Assembly: GCA_004014935.1 (NCBI GenBank)
Contig: CP025324.1
Location: forward strand, 744,001-808,000
Length of the DNA stretch: 64,000 bases
Direction of reading: 5' to 3'
From: Saccharomycopsis malanga
Lineage: Eukaryota; Ascomycota; Saccharomycetes; Ascoideales; Saccharomycopsidaceae
Part shown: in pieces, positions 1 through 12,097 of the stretch
How the letters are laid out: every line of letters begins with the position of its first letter
Position numbering within the stretch: the first letter of the stretch is position 1
The notes under the pieces: model-generated
Told to the model about the DNA's origin: nothing
The model's input: only the letters and a program-made list of their open reading frames with translations
Database searches by the model: none
Program-made: the position numbers and the translations under genes

Positions 1-2238
1 ATATCCATCAACTTTGACCCTTGCTTCATCGTCAAGCTTTTCCAACTCAAGCTTATTGATCTCCAACTGTTTAGCCATCTTGGCCTTTTGAAATTCATAC
101 CAGGACTCGTATTCATTAAGTTCTTCATTTTCCTTATATTTCCCACCAAACTCTTCGTCTTCAGCTTCGAATTGTAATCGCAACTGTTCTTTTTTCTTTG
201 CTAACTTGGCTCTTCTCTCAGAAACAGAAAGCCCTTCTTCATCATCCTCTTCATCATCCTCCTCGTCATATTCTTCTTTCTTTTCCTCGGCGTCAAAATC
301 AGCAAAGTCATCGTGCTGAGTCTCTTTTTCTGCCTCTAAGTCTTCAAAATCTTCTTCGTTTTCTTGTCTAAGTTTCAATCTTTCTCTGGCAGAAATGGTA
401 AAGAATTTACTTTTCAACGATTTGAACTCCGAATGTTCTGGATTCCAAATCTTCTCGAGCTCTTCAACAGCTTTGAACTTTGGTTTAGAAACATCTAGAT
501 CATCATCCAATTGAACAGTTTCCTTCTTAGCAAAAAAATCTTCATCTTCAATGTCCTCTTCTTCTTCCTCATGGACACCATTCCATCTATCAATAACTTC
601 TTCTGGTGAATATTGATTGACATACAATAGTTTATTGATATCCCAAGTTTTTTTCCCCAAAGTTCCTTGTAATTTAGACGCACTGCTTCTCCAGGTGTCA
701 AATTTATCTTCCTCTTCTTCATCTGTTAAGTTGAACTCAGTATCTTCTTGAAATTCATATTCTTCTTTTTTAGAATTACGGGATTCTTTAGCAGTGTTAT
801 GGATCTTTCTGAGAGATAATCTTCCTACATTATTTCTATCAGCTTCGGTTATGTCATCACCATAACCATCTTCCAAATCACTCAAAAGACCTTCTTCATC
901 ACTCTTTTCTTCTTCTTCTTCTTCAGAGTCACTATCGACATCAGCACTTGATTTCAACACTTTAGAGTCAGCAAAAAGTTGCAATCCTAATTTGTTTTGG
1001 TTGTCTTCATCGTCTTCTTGTTCATTCGACTTTTTACTAGCCAATTCTTGAATTAACTTTGATTCCAACTCTTTATCTTTGTTATCGTCAACCAAACGGT
1101 ATTCTCCATGATGTTTGGTTCCAACATCAATATATACAGTGTCTTTATCTATCAAGACTCCTCCAATGTCTGACATTGGGGCATAAATGATCTTTTGTTT
1201 CTCCTCCAATCTCTTTCTTCTGTGTTTTCTAGGAGCAATTGTCTCTCCATTCTCCGCAGCGATTTTGGCTTGTTCAATCTCATATTCGTTGATCTTTTGT
1301 TCAAGATAGGGGGTTGGGACTGGATCAGGCAACTTTTCAATTGAAACAATCTTAAAATCACCAAGTCCTGCAATATGTGCAGTAGTGTTTTCCTTCAAAT
1401 TCATGCCATGGACGTAGCCATAAACAGCAACCTTACGGTCCACCTTCGCATTGTTGGTGATACTCATAGGATTTGTCAAATCGTTCACACGGTCAACTAG
1501 CAAATATGGATGATCGTTTCTCCATTTTAACGGACGGAACTTCATCACCGAGACAAATCGGGACAAATTCAAAATCTCCCGATCAGGGTATCTTCCGTTT
1601 ATTATTCCAGACAAATAGAACAACTTGGCACCCTTATACACCTCTGTCCAGAACCGATGCTTGAGCAACTTCTTCTGTGCTCGCAAGGTGCTCTGGCTTT
1701 TGAACAAATCACAATGCGTCACACATCCAATGACTTTAGGCATACCGTGATGCTGAGCAATATTCAAAAACTCGAACGTTTCCATTTCCAAACCATAATT
1801 ACCATCTATCATTAAAAGAACCAAATCCACAATCTTTGCAGCATCTGTCATACTGTTCAAGTCCGGCTTCACTTCTATTATTGTCAAACGTCTTCTTTTG
1901 CCAGAAACTAGGGTAATTGGTCCTTTTACCTCAGAAATACTTGTCTTACTGAACCGTTTCACCAACGACTTAATCAATGTCGTCTTGCCCACCCCACTAG
2001 GGCCCACAACACCTATTATCACCGGCGGCTCCTCATCCTCAGGAAGCTTCGTCACCATAGGAACATGATACTTCTTCTCTGTCACATCTGCACTTCTCTG
2101 CATCGTCTTCATCATCTTCCCCGGTGCACTCACCGTAAACGCCTTGGGATTTCTCCCTGCTGCCGCAGAGTTATTCATCCGCTGCTTCGCAGTCTTCCGC
2201 CCAGCACCCCTGTGGGGCTTGTTGGCTTGTTGATCCAT
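1..2238 (-). CDS. BMS1: Bms1 ribosome-biogenesis GTPase (N-terminal 746 residues, runs off the window)
   Basis: The frame is open from an ATG at 2238 down to base 1, so the C-terminal part lies outside the window; S. cerevisiae Bms1 has about 1,180 residues. The basic N-terminus (NKPHRGAGRKTAKQR) is followed by a P-loop, GPSGVGKTT, at residues 79-87 and a GTPase fold, then a long acidic Glu/Asp/Ser-rich region (about residues 420-700) typical of the family. Bms1 is a nucleolar GTPase of the small-subunit processome; it works with Rcl1 and is needed for 40S subunit maturation. Upstream sequence carries RRPE- and PAC-like boxes of the ribosome-biogenesis regulon, which fits. The gene follows URA2 on the same strand. 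Identity is sure; the 3' end cannot be judged. Confidence 0.95.
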   Translation of the reverse strand, partial: MDQQANKPHRGAGRKTAKQRMNNSAAAGRNPKAFTVSAPGKMMKTMQRSADVTEKKYHVPMVTKLPEDEEPPVIIGVVGPSGVGKTTLIKSLVKRFSKTSISEVKGPITLVSGKRRRLTIIEVKPDLNSMTDAAKIVDLVLLMIDGNYGLEMETFEFLNIAQHHGMPKVIGCVTHCDLFKSQSTLRAQKKLLKHRFWTEVYKGAKLFYLSGIINGRYPDREILNLSRFVSVMKFRPLKWRNDHPYLLVDRVNDLTNPMSITNNAKVDRKVAVYGYVHGMNLKENTTAHIAGLGDFKIVSIEKLPDPVPTPYLEQKINEYEIEQAKIAAENGETIAPRKHRRKRLEEKQKIIYAPMSDIGGVLIDKDTVYIDVGTKHHGEYRLVDDNKDKELESKLIQELASKKSNEQEDDEDNQNKLGLQLFADSKVLKSSADVDSDSEEEEEEKSDEEGLLSDLEDGYGDDITEADRNNVGRLSLRKIHNTAKESRNSKKEEYEFQEDTEFNLTDEEEEDKFDTWRSSASKLQGTLGKKTWDINKLLYVNQYSPEEVIDRWNGVHEEEEEDIEDEDFFAKKETVQLDDDLDVSKPKFKAVEELEKIWNPEHSEFKSLKSKFFTISARERLKLRQENEEDFEDLEAEKETQHDDFADFDAEEKKEEYDEEDDEEDDEEGLSVSERRAKLAKKKEQLRLQFEAEDEEFGGKYKENEELNEYESWYEFQKAKMAKQLEINKLELEKLDDEARVKVDGY

Positions 2239-2310
2239 CTTATGTCGAAGCGTAGATGTAAAATAATCGAATAGCTCTCTCTATAGCTTTACTATATACA
2301 TTAACTATAG

Positions 2311-2347
2311 GTGAAAAAAAAAATTTTAGCTCATCACGAAAAATTTT
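2311..2347. promoter_or_regulatory. RRPE and PAC-like boxes upstream of BMS1
   Basis: Two A-run/TTTT motifs (2313-2327 and GAAAAATTTT at 2338-2347) flank GCTCATCAC at 2329-2337, about 75-110 bp before the BMS1 ATG. In yeasts the pair RRPE (AAAAATTTT) and PAC (GATGAG core) marks ribosome-biogenesis genes, bound by Stb3 and by Dot6/Tod6. The PAC copy is one base off the usual GCTCATCGC. Confidence 0.6.
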
Positions 2348-3017
2348 AGAGGGCTCCTAACTATACTGCAGGATGATGCAGGCTGGTGCAACGACATGTG
2401 CAATAGAGTCGTTGATCCTTAAAATGTGTGTGATTGGCAATAAGTGTCCTTAGATACTTTATTATAAGCCAAAAACAATTGATAGTAGTTATTTTTTTGT
2501 ATGAAGATTACTTGTTATTGCAGATTGTATTGGAGAACAGTACTGGTAAGCCATTTATGGCCCGTTGCCGATGATCAGAGTGTCTTTTCGCACTGCTTGT
2601 AATTCACCATTTTTTCTTCATGGGGTGTAAAGTTTAGTTATTCAAAGATAATCGGTTACAAGAGAGTCTGTGTAATATTTGTAGCGATGAGCATTGTTAC
2701 TAATGGTGAAAGGTACAATTTTGACTGAGGAAGACCATGAACATTTGATTAAATATGACAAAGGACTTATATATAGAATTACTATCAGCAGATTGGCAGT
2801 TGTCAAGTCTGATCTTCTCTGTAACAGCATAATTAATTGCATCTCAGGGTTAGACTTAGGAAATTAATGAAAAGAATACAGACAACGCACTACAATTAGA
2901 CCAAAAAAAAAAATTAAATCAATATCATTTTGTATTTTCAAATTTATATAATCTTTAAAACAGTAAAAAAAGCAAAAGTTAAAACAAAAAACAAAGTGTA
3001 AAAGAGCCAACCAAGAA
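2348..3017. other. Spacer between URA2 3' end and BMS1 promoter
   Basis: About 670 bp of AT-rich sequence. The open frames here are short, resemble no family and lie in low-complexity DNA. It should hold the URA2 terminator and distal BMS1 promoter; I see no RNA gene. Confidence 0.5.
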
Positions 3018-6000
3018 TTACCAAAAGTCGACACCGACAACCAATGCCAACAAGGCCATACGAACGAACAAGCCGTAACGCATTTGTCTAAAGTAGGCTG
3101 CTCTGTGGTCAAAATCAATCTCTTCTTTGATTTCGTTGACACGAGGCAATGGATGCATAACACACATGTGCTGTTTAGCGTGTGACAAGACCTTGTTGTC
3201 GATAATGTAAGAATCCTTTAGACGTTGGTATTGTTGAGGGTCGGTGAACCGTTCCTCCTGGATTCTAGTGACGTACAAGACGTCGGAATCGGCAATAATT
3301 TCCTTAGTCAAAGTTTCGGATTCTTTACCGAGTTGGTTGTTGGAAATTATATTGGATCTGATGTCTTCTGGGATTTGCAATTCGTCTGGGGCAACCAAGT
3401 TGATTTTGACGTGATAATGTTTCAATAAGGCAACCAAAGAATGAACAGTTCTACCATATTTCAAATCGCCGACAAAAGTGACAGTGATACCGTTGACAGT
3501 ACCCAATTCTTCACGGATTGTGAATAAATCCAAAAAGGCTTGAGTAGGATGTTCGTGGCTTCCGTTACCGGCATTAATGACAGCTACTGGCGAGAACTTG
3601 GCAGCGGTAGTGATTGAGGTTTTCTCTGGATGTCTTAAGACGATGGCATCAGAATAAGCAGACAAAGTCATGATGGTGTCTTTCAAAGATTCACCTTTTT
3701 TGACAGAAGACGACTCGGCCTTGACCTCGACAACTCTGCCACCAAGTCTCTGCATAGCAGCGTTGAAAGAGGTGGAAGTTCTGGTCGAAGGTTCATAGAA
3801 CATGGTGGTCAAAACACGGCCTTTCAACAAGTCCAAAACACCTTGTCTTTGGACAGCCAATCTCATTTCTGCAGCAACTGTGAACAAGATGTGCAAATCT
3901 GAACGACTGAACTGTTTAACAGACACCACTGAGGTTCTTAAGAACGGATTGTTGGATCTGATGTACTGTTCCAATGGACCGGTAATCTTAAGCTCCTTAG
4001 GCAAAGGTTGAGAAACAAGATCGGAATCGTCAAGAGCCTGTTCGACTTTTTCAAAGTTTTGTTCGAAAAAGTCTTGCTTTTTAAGAGGCGACTGTCTGTT
4101 GAACGAGATTCTTCTGTATCTAGGAGAAGCAATGGAAAGATCCGAAGGATAATCGGTGTAATCGGATGTGTTTTCAGGGAAGTTTCTCAAAGTGTCGATT
4201 TCACCCACTGGCAAACCTTTAGGGGCATTGGCAATGGCATTGATCAACAACTTGGCAACCTTGTTGTTTGTGACCAAAGGAACAGCATAATCAATGGCCA
4301 TTCTTCTAGAAACATATCCTTTGGAAGCATAAGCAGCAGGTCTTCTGATCTTATTGTTGGAAGGCACGTTGATGTAAAGATCAATCAAGTTTTGAGCCAA
4401 ATGGTAGTTCAAACTGTATTCACTTTCGTCATCGTTGTCAAGAACCTCCAAAAACTTGATTGGAACACCGTGTTCCTGGTAAAAGTTGAAGGTGCCGCTG
4501 GTTCCATACAAGTTGTAGCCTAATTTGACCAATGTCTTGATGGCAGGAAGCAATTCCTGTTTTTCTCTGTAGGAACCAATACTGAGCAAGATGTTTTTCT
4601 TAGGAACCGACAAGCCGCTAGCAATATAAGCCTTGAGATAGGCGTCGTACTTGTCTTTTCCAATGGCAGCAACCTCACCGGTGGATGCCATCTCAACACC
4701 CAACACAGGGTCTGCGCCCAATAATCTGGCAAACGAAAACTGAGGCACCTTGACACCTACATAGTTTTCCGGAAGCTTTTTGATTGGATAGGCCTTGAAA
4801 GGAATACCTACAATGGCTTTGGTAGCCAAGTCGATCAAATCGGTACCGACAATCTTGGATACAAACGGAAACGACCGAGATGCTCTTACATTACACTCGA
4901 TGACCTTGATGTCCTCGTCCTTGGCAATGAATTGGATGTTCAAAGGACCAGTGATGTTCAATGCTTCGGCAATCTTGGCGGTCGCATACACTATCTTGGA
5001 CACAGTGTGTTTGGACAAATCCTGTGGGGGCACGACCAACGTTGCGTCACCAGAATGGACACCAGCATTTTCCACATGCTCCGAGACAACATGCATTACC
5101 AACTTTCCGTCGCGGGAAACGGCGTCCATCTCAATTTCCTTGGAGTCTTGGATAAACTTGGTGATGACCACTGGGTAATCTCTGGACACTGCCACGGCCT
5201 CGTTGAGATACTTCTTCAAGTCGTGGTCCGAGTAACACACGTTCATGGCTGCGCCTGACAACACGTAAGACGGTCTGACCAACACTGGATAAGACACTTT
5301 CTTTGCAAATGCTTGTGCCTCATCGATAGATGTCAACTCTTTCCATGCTGGCTGGTCAATACCAATAGAATCCAACATTCTGGAGAATTTGTATCTATTT
5401 TCAGCGCCATCAATCATTTCTGGCGAAGTTCCTAACACCTTGACGTTTTGTCTATACAAACTCAAAGCAATATTGTTAGATGTCTGGCCACCCATAGAAA
5501 CAATCACGCCGCCTGAATTGGTCAAATGATAAATGTCCAACACCGTTTCATTGTTGATGTTCTCAAAGAACAATGAGTCGGACTCGTCAAAATCAGTAGA
5601 AACCGTTTCTGGATTGTAGTTCACAATAATTGTTTTATAGCCTTGTTCACGTAAAGTCCGCACTGTTGTCACAGAACAGTAGTCAAACTCCACAGAAGAA
5701 CCAATACGATAGACCCCCGAACCCAACACAATGATGGCGCCTGCGTTGGCCTCTTCAAAGGACACGTCGTTGGAATCAGCATTGTAGGTCAAATACAAGT
5801 AGTTGGTGTGCGACGGGAACTCTGCGGCAACAGTGTCAATCTGCTTGATTGATGGAAAGATGTTGTTTTCCACACGAATATTCCGGATAGCACTTTCGTT
5901 AGAATTCAAAAACTTGGCAATTTGTCTGTCGTCAAATCCCAATTGTTTGGCATTGAGCAAAAGTTCCACTGGGAACGAATCTCTCTTGTCACTTTTTCCA

Positions 6001-8678
6001 TACTCGGAAATCGTATTTCCAACCTGGATCAACTTGGCCAACTTGTGAAGAAACCATTTGTCAATCTTGGTCAACTCCCAAATCTTGTCGACAGAGTAGC
6101 CAGACGAAAGAGCGTTTGCAATGGCAAACAATCTCTGGTCGCTTGGAGTTTGTAACTCGTTGTCAATTGATAGCAAAGCATTGGTGGCATTAAAACCGAG
6201 ATTCTGATAATCTGTTTCTCTAATAGCTTTCTGGATACATTCCTCAAACGTTCTGCCAATCGCCATGACCTCTCCAACAGATTTCATGGAGGATGACAAC
6301 AAAGTGGACACCCGTGTGAATTTTTTCAAGTCCCAACGAGGAATCTTGGTCACAATGTAGTCGAGAGAAGGTTCAAAACACGAACAAGTGGATTTTGTCA
6401 CTTCATTAGTGATTTTGTTCAATGGAATGTTCAATCCCAATTTAGCAGCAGTGTAAGCCAACGGATATCCTGTGGCTTTGGAAGCCAAGGCAGAAGATCT
6501 AGACAATCTGGCATTGACTTCAATAATACAATACTCTTTGGAAAAAGGATTCAAAGCATATTGAATATTACATTCACCAACAACACCCAAATGTCTGATA
6601 ACATTGATAGCAGTGGTACGAAGCATGTTGTAATCATCATCACTCAAGGTTTGCGATGGAGCAACCACAATGGAATCACCAGTATGGATTCCTAACGGAT
6701 CAAAGTTTTCCATGTTACAAACAGTGATACAGTTGTCAAACGCATCTCTAACAACTTCATATTCAATCTCCTTCCACCCTTTCATCGATCTTTCAATAAG
6801 CACTTGCGGAGAAGCAGCAAAAGCTTTGTTACACAAGTCCACCAACTGCTCTTCGTTCTCGGCAAAACCAGATCCTAACCCTCCTAAAGCGTAGGCAGCA
6901 CGGACAATGACTGGAAATCCAATATCATGAGCAGCAGCAATGGAATCCTGAATATTAGAAGTGGCGTGTGATTTGGCACATTTCTCTCCAATCTCCTCCA
7001 TTGCCTGGGCAAACAACTCACGGTCCTCTGTTGTGATCACTGTATCAATAGGAGTACCCAAAACCTTGACTCCTAAGCTTTCAAACTCATCTTTCAATTC
7101 AATACCAACAGATAAAGCAGTCTGGCCACCAAAAGTGACATATATACCGTCTGGTTTCTCCTGTTTGATGACCTTTCTGACAAACTCAGCATTGACTGGC
7201 AAAAAATACACCTTGTCCGCCAATCCTTTAGAGGTTTGAATTGTGGCAATGTTAGGATTGATCAAGACAGTGTAAATGCCTTCTTCTTTCAAAGCCTTAA
7301 TAGCTTGCGAGCCAGAATAATCAAACTCACCGGCTTGACCAATGGATAATCCACCAGATCCCAACACCAACACCTTCTTTACTTTCACAGGAGGATGCGC
7401 AGCAAGATTCTGAGCCTCAGAACCACCTGGAAATTGCACTGGGGCCAACCGTCCAGTGGTCTTAGACCGCACAACAGTGTCCAAGAAAGTGTCAAAAAGA
7501 AATTCGGTGTCTTTAGGACCAGGGGCAGATTCAGGATGGAACTGCACCGAGAAAAATGGCAAATCAGTATGATAAATACCCTCATTAGAACCATCATTGG
7601 CGTTAATGAACAATTCACGCCAGTTGTTTTGCAAAGAATCAGCATCCACAGCGTAACCATGGTTCTGAGAAGTGATGTAACATCTTCCAGACACGGTGGA
7701 CGTGGCAGGAATGTTCTGGCCACGATTACCAAACTTCAACTTGATGGTAGAGGCACCAGAAGCACGGGCAATCAATTGATGGCCGAGACAAATACCAAAA
7801 ATTGGGGTCTTGGCCTGTTCCAAAGCAACCTTCAACCGAGCCACAACCTCGGTCAAAACAGAAGGATCACCAGGACCATTGGAAATGAAAAGACCATCAT
7901 ATTGTTCTTTCAAAAAGTCGTAATTCCATGGAACAACAAGCAATTCAACACCACGGTTCACAAAACAACGGATTTGATTGTATTTCATACCAACATCAAT
8001 AGCCAAAATACGTACTACATCTCCATTGGCTTTCACCTTGGCAGTCTCAGGACGAGGCTTGTACAATTTCGGCTCTTGAATAGACACCTTGGCAACCAAG
8101 TTTTTCAAATTAGGATCAACCCATTCAGGAACAATAAAGTCAGATTCCCAATTGTCAAAAAAGCCACGAGCTAAACTCAATTTGCGGCCAGCATCTTGTG
8201 GAAAACAAAGACGACCCAAGGTCGACCCCTTATCACGTAAATGCTTTGTCAAATGTCTGGTGTCAACACCATACACAGCAGGCACATTCTCACGCTTCAA
8301 CCAGTCTCCAAGAGAAGATGTGGCCAAGTAATGTGAGTATTGCTCAGTGTAGCTGGCAACAACCAAACCAGCAATATGGATGCGGTTCGATTCAAAATGC
8401 TTAGGAAGCCCTTGTAACCAGTCGTCCACAGCTTTGCTGTCAGGAACACCGTAGTTACCAACAAGAGGATATGTGATGACCAAAATCTGGCCCTCATAAG
8501 ACGGATCAGTGAGAGACTCAGGATACCCAACCATGCCAGTCTGGAAAACCAATTCTCCAGACACAGCAACAGGAGCACCAAATGAGTAGCCAGACACCGT
8601 GAGATTGTCCTTCAACTGAAGAACCATCAATGGGTCCGTCTCGTTCAATGGCGAAGAAACAGGATTGGTAACAGACAT
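3018..8678 (-). CDS. URA2: Ura2 carbamoyl-phosphate synthase / aspartate transcarbamylase, lacking the DHO-like domain
   Basis: 1,886 residues in one frame, ATG at 8678. It catalyses the first two steps of pyrimidine synthesis and is feedback-inhibited by UTP in yeasts. Domain order: glutamine amidotransferase (about 1-400; nucleophile Cys297 in GICLGHQ, His381 and Glu383 in FHPESA), two CPSase ATP-grasp halves (about 435-1350), MGS-like regulatory domain (about 1355-1490, NILLSIGS start), a linker of about 75 residues, then ATCase (about 1565-1886, [10 protein letters not shown] motif, HPLPRVNEI near the end). S. cerevisiae Ura2 is about 2,214 residues and carries an inactive dihydroorotase-like domain of about 330 residues between MGS and linker. 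That domain is absent here, without frameshift or intron. The linker keeps a PKA-type RRIS site at Ser1525. Neighbour BMS1 is unrelated in function. Confidence 0.97.
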   Translation of the reverse strand: MSVTNPVSSPLNETDPLMVLQLKDNLTVSGYSFGAPVAVSGELVFQTGMVGYPESLTDPSYEGQILVITYPLVGNYGVPDSKAVDDWLQGLPKHFESNRIHIAGLVVASYTEQYSHYLATSSLGDWLKRENVPAVYGVDTRHLTKHLRDKGSTLGRLCFPQDAGRKLSLARGFFDNWESDFIVPEWVDPNLKNLVAKVSIQEPKLYKPRPETAKVKANGDVVRILAIDVGMKYNQIRCFVNRGVELLVVPWNYDFLKEQYDGLFISNGPGDPSVLTEVVARLKVALEQAKTPIFGICLGHQLIARASGASTIKLKFGNRGQNIPATSTVSGRCYITSQNHGYAVDADSLQNNWRELFINANDGSNEGIYHTDLPFFSVQFHPESAPGPKDTEFLFDTFLDTVVRSKTTGRLAPVQFPGGSEAQNLAAHPPVKVKKVLVLGSGGLSIGQAGEFDYSGSQAIKALKEEGIYTVLINPNIATIQTSKGLADKVYFLPVNAEFVRKVIKQEKPDGIYVTFGGQTALSVGIELKDEFESLGVKVLGTPIDTVITTEDRELFAQAMEEIGEKCAKSHATSNIQDSIAAAHDIGFPVIVRAAYALGGLGSGFAENEEQLVDLCNKAFAASPQVLIERSMKGWKEIEYEVVRDAFDNCITVCNMENFDPLGIHTGDSIVVAPSQTLSDDDYNMLRTTAINVIRHLGVVGECNIQYALNPFSKEYCIIEVNARLSRSSALASKATGYPLAYTAAKLGLNIPLNKITNEVTKSTCSCFEPSLDYIVTKIPRWDLKKFTRVSTLLSSSMKSVGEVMAIGRTFEECIQKAIRETDYQNLGFNATNALLSIDNELQTPSDQRLFAIANALSSGYSVDKIWELTKIDKWFLHKLAKLIQVGNTISEYGKSDKRDSFPVELLLNAKQLGFDDRQIAKFLNSNESAIRNIRVENNIFPSIKQIDTVAAEFPSHTNYLYLTYNADSNDVSFEEANAGAIIVLGSGVYRIGSSVEFDYCSVTTVRTLREQGYKTIIVNYNPETVSTDFDESDSLFFENINNETVLDIYHLTNSGGVIVSMGGQTSNNIALSLYRQNVKVLGTSPEMIDGAENRYKFSRMLDSIGIDQPAWKELTSIDEAQAFAKKVSYPVLVRPSYVLSGAAMNVCYSDHDLKKYLNEAVAVSRDYPVVITKFIQDSKEIEMDAVSRDGKLVMHVVSEHVENAGVHSGDATLVVPPQDLSKHTVSKIVYATAKIAEALNITGPLNIQFIAKDEDIKVIECNVRASRSFPFVSKIVGTDLIDLATKAIVGIPFKAYPIKKLPENYVGVKVPQFSFARLLGADPVLGVEMASTGEVAAIGKDKYDAYLKAYIASGLSVPKKNILLSIGSYREKQELLPAIKTLVKLGYNLYGTSGTFNFYQEHGVPIKFLEVLDNDDESEYSLNYHLAQNLIDLYINVPSNNKIRRPAAYASKGYVSRRMAIDYAVPLVTNNKVAKLLINAIANAPKGLPVGEIDTLRNFPENTSDYTDYPSDLSIASPRYRRISFNRQSPLKKQDFFEQNFEKVEQALDDSDLVSQPLPKELKITGPLEQYIRSNNPFLRTSVVSVKQFSRSDLHILFTVAAEMRLAVQRQGVLDLLKGRVLTTMFYEPSTRTSTSFNAAMQRLGGRVVEVKAESSSVKKGESLKDTIMTLSAYSDAIVLRHPEKTSITTAAKFSPVAVINAGNGSHEHPTQAFLDLFTIREELGTVNGITVTFVGDLKYGRTVHSLVALLKHYHVKINLVAPDELQIPEDIRSNIISNNQLGKESETLTKEIIADSDVLYVTRIQEERFTDPQQYQRLKDSYIIDNKVLSHAKQHMCVMHPLPRVNEIKEEIDFDHRAAYFRQMRYGLFVRMALLALVVGVDFW

Positions 8679-8796
8679 CTTTGTCTTCGAGTTATATGAT
8701 ACAATTTTACAGGATCGTTACTACTAGTAGTCTCTAGCAATCTCAATCCCAATAAAATTATCCAAGTACCTGCTTTCAAGCACTGAGATGATCTAC

Positions 8797-8798
<2 letters not shown>

Positions 8799-8829
<31 letters not shown>
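8799..8829. repeat. (GA)n microsatellite in the URA2 5' region
   Basis: About 15 GA units, 120-150 bp upstream of the URA2 ATG, probably in the promoter or 5' leader. Its length is likely variable between strains. Confidence 0.9.
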
Positions 8830-8832
<3 letters not shown>

Positions 8833-8931
8833 AGGAGGAATAAGAGAAACAAAATAAAATTCAATACTCCAGAACTTCAAACCCCTAAAGGTTATTTCAT
8901 CTCTATAAGTACTATTTCACTCACAGAAAAT

Positions 8932-8981
8932 TGAACAAAAAAAAAAAAAATTTTTTTTCAAAGTTTGCGGGTAATCACGTG
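8932..8981. promoter_or_regulatory. A-run/T-run and CACGTG box upstream of URA2
   Basis: A run of A is followed directly by a run of T (8938-8958), a stiff, nucleosome-excluding type of element. ATCACGTG follows at 8974-8981, matching the E-box bound by Cbf1-type factors. Both lie about 260-300 bp before the URA2 ATG. The role is inferred from motif and position only. Confidence 0.4.
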
Positions 8982-9903
8982 CATTATTATGTCACGGACC
9001 TCGCAGCTGGTTTCTCGGTGGGCAGTGTTTATACTGAAAATGAGGTTTTTAAAGTAATTAATATGGCTAAAAAGTTGGTTCAAAACGTATATTGTATCTT
9101 TGTACCATGCTATTTTGATTTATGTAATTTGTTCTGAGTTTTTCGAAGTATTTTTGACTGTAATTTTCTTGTTTAACAATTCTAACCGCCAGAAGCAACA
9201 TGCATGTTGATGCAAAGTGCTGCGTAAATCTCATCTCAGAGCAAAAAATTTTTCACATTTTTCGCTCTAAAACGCAGCCTCGGGAGCTAAATAGTGCGTA
9301 TCGAAGAACCATTGCAGCGGGGCGCTGCGCGATGACTGTTTCGGGCATGATTGTTGCCGGGTGGTGCAGCATGTACAAGTAGAAGGATGTCGTTGTCAAG
9401 TAAAAGAATGTGATGTAAGATGTGGTGACTATTATTAAGGTATTATTGAAATGATTTTGGTAAATAAGAATATGGTGATATTTGAATAAAGTGTAGATTA
9501 TATAATAGAAATTTAGTTCACTTAGGGCTGCATGTTGAAGTTTTAACGGAAAGTTGGTGCTGTTTTAGTTCCAAGAAGAGTAGTTGAGGTGAACTTATCA
9601 ATGTAGACAAATAATAAGATCTTCTAACAAGATCTTCAAGAAAAAGTTTTTTAGCCTCAATTTGAAATGAATTAATGGGGAAATTGAAGCAAGTTCGTGG
9701 GCTATTTACTTACCATTCTTTTCCTTATTGTAATTTAGCGTCATGAAAATGGTGAGAGTAACAAATCTAAGTGACTTTGTCGTATGAAGGCAACCGTTTG
9801 TTTAATCTGTCAAAAACCTGTTTTATTAACAGGATAGGACTGATTTGCCAGAATATATTAAATAGTAGCACTAAAAGGAAGGTAAAAGATAAAAATTACC
9901 ACC

Positions 9904-9980
9904 ATGGTTAATCTATTACGGAACTGATATGTACTGGGCTCGAAATGTAAGATTATTATTATTATTATGGTTAATCTATT
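9904..9980 (+). repeat. Short copy of a dispersed element with ATT tail and 14 bp direct repeats
   Basis: A 49 bp insert (9918-9966) contains the family core GATATGTACTGGGCT and ends in about five ATT units. It is bounded by the exact 14 bp direct repeat ATGGTTAATCTATT (9904-9917 and 9967-9980). Simple-sequence 3' tail, flanking target-site-like duplication and strong 5' truncation are the marks of target-primed retroposition (LINE/SINE type). Related copies lie near 11370, 23720 and 54265. Confidence 0.65.
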
Positions 9981-10574
9981 TGCTTGTTTAGCAAATCTTC
10001 GCATGTTAAAAACTATTCAATCAAGATAATCTTCAATTTGTTATCTTTGAGGATATATTCTTTAGTTTCTCCCAGATTTACGTACTTTGAGTTGACATGT
10101 TTTAGCCATGCCAATGCCGCCGACAACCTAAATGTATAACTATTGTTGAAAGCCAGTATGGTGTAACTCTGGTCTAGTTGTGCTTCTGATTCTGCAGAAG
10201 AATGAATACATGTGTTTTGAAGTAAAATTAGACTTAAAACGGTCAATAAGGGACTTCTAATGTGATTCAAGTCTCTAGGGATTTCTCACTTATGTCCCTT
10301 TTCTGAAATTGTCTTTGAAACTAAATCAGATTTTGATATCAAATAGAAGACTGTATTTAAAATAAATAAAAAAGTGGTAGTCATAGCCAATCCTTAATAA
10401 ATCAAAACATGTTAGGATTTTCAAGAATCTTTTCCCTCGTATATTTGTTATAAATCATCCGATCCTTTACAAACTCGCTATTATTACTGACTATTCTTAA
10501 CTTGGATATCAGCCTTTGGTAAAGATTTACTAGCGCATCCAGCAAGTAAGTATCCTATAGTTTTAGAAAGCAGT

Positions 10575-11545
10575 ACAGAAAAGAATAAACTTATTAATAA
10601 GCAGATTACGCTTTACCAAGCCCCGTAAAATATTCAATGTATACAAGAAGTTGAAAGATGCTAGTTTGACAATATAAAATGATTATTATCGAATATAGTT
10701 CTCTGAGAACCTATAATAAACAATATCTTTTTTAGCTCTTCAGATACACTTTTGTTTAGAATAATACCTCATTCAAATCTTGAAGTAAGCATAAATAAAA
10801 TTAAAAGCAATTGAAGGCTATGGTAAAATGTCAAGAAATAAAGAAACTCTCTCTGATGGGCGTGAAACACGATTTTTAGCAAATTATGTGTTAATTTAGA
10901 CAAAATGATACTTTCTCCTTATTAAATAATTTATAAAAGCCAAATATCAAAACAAAGTACATAGTGTAAAACCCTATGAATTAAAGAGTATAGAAATATA
11001 ATTTTTGTATGGTTTGGTTTGCTGTAGTGACTCTAGAATATGACTTGAAAGAATCAACTTTTTATCAAAACTGACAGTTTTCCGTTATATCAAGTATTTA
11101 TACACCAATCTGATTTGATTTTATTACAAATTGTACTATAATATAGCAAAAAAATTTAAAATGCTAGAATATGTTTTGCCAATTCAAAATAACCTGGATG
11201 ATACTGCTTTAATTCAATAAAACGATTGATGATTACTCCAAAACTTCAACCGTGGGAATCGAGTACCAAAACCTGAAGTGAGGAACGCCACACTTGTTTC
11301 GCGTGGCACATGGTGGCGCATGATAGTTCAACCAACTTGGCCACGAGGCATTGCATATGGGCATATTAAATAATATCTTAAATTTCAAGCCCAGTATATA
11401 TCAGTTTCGTATATACAGTTCATATATACGTGCTATGTTTTAAAGGACTTGGTAAAACCAAGTGGGGATAATCCAATAGTGTCCTGTTGATCATAGTTTT
11501 CTCACCCAATTGGTTGAATGTAAGCACTAGACTTTGGATTAGGTA
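10575..11545 (-). repeat. Large diverged copy of the dispersed element, minus orientation
   Basis: Read on the minus strand this matches, in long co-linear blocks, the plus-strand copy at about 54195-54935. Shared blocks include TTTTACCAAGTCC, the core CTGGGCTTGAAAT (near 11371-11411), a tRNA-like A box (complement of 11332-11343, TGGCCAAGTTGG), a hairpin CGCCAC/GTGGCG, a B-box-like GGTACTCGATTCC (complement of 11255-11267), TTGATATAACGGAAAA and ATTGTCAAACTAGC. It codes for nothing I can recognise. The edges are approximate, set by where similarity fades. It may be a tRNA-related SINE-like element, tandem fragments of one, or an old duplicated locus; a decayed LTR cannot be excluded. Confidence 0.6.
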
Positions 11546-12097
11546 TATGGAATATAAAAGTGATAACAATTCTTGGCAAACAGTTTATTAGACATCCTAG
11601 AAATTATGCAAATAGTTCTCCATGTACTATCTAGCAAAAAATCAATTCTATTAATAACTTCCGTACAGCACTAAACATATTATATCTAAGCATATTGTCA
11701 CCTTTTTAGCCATTTGCTCTCTATTAGTAACATACCTCCAAATTTAAGGTCACTCAGCCAATGTAATTGCCGCTTGCTAATTTTCAATGCTCTAGAGCGT
11801 AGCTACAATATAGGACTAGCACCAGGGTGTATATAATATGGCCACCAGGTATAAACCCATGCGTTGCAATGGAACAATACGTTTAGGTGGAGAAATATCC
11901 TTTTACAGTAAGCCTCGCAGGTAGTCGCCTATCAATATACGTTTTTATGGGCACTTTTGAAGAACCAACGGTTTTATAGTCCGAGGGAAAATAGGCACTG
12001 TTACCAATTTGAAAGTGCAAGGCTAATTAACTATCCATGCAATTACAATCTGATTTGATAGCCTTTCTACAAACAAATATTCAGGAAAACTGTCTTT

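Noticed and set aside
10013-10270. 85-codon minus frame with a secretion-signal-like start
   Set aside because: It begins at TTG and has no ATG at all; it lies in repeat-bearing, gene-free DNA. At most a relic.
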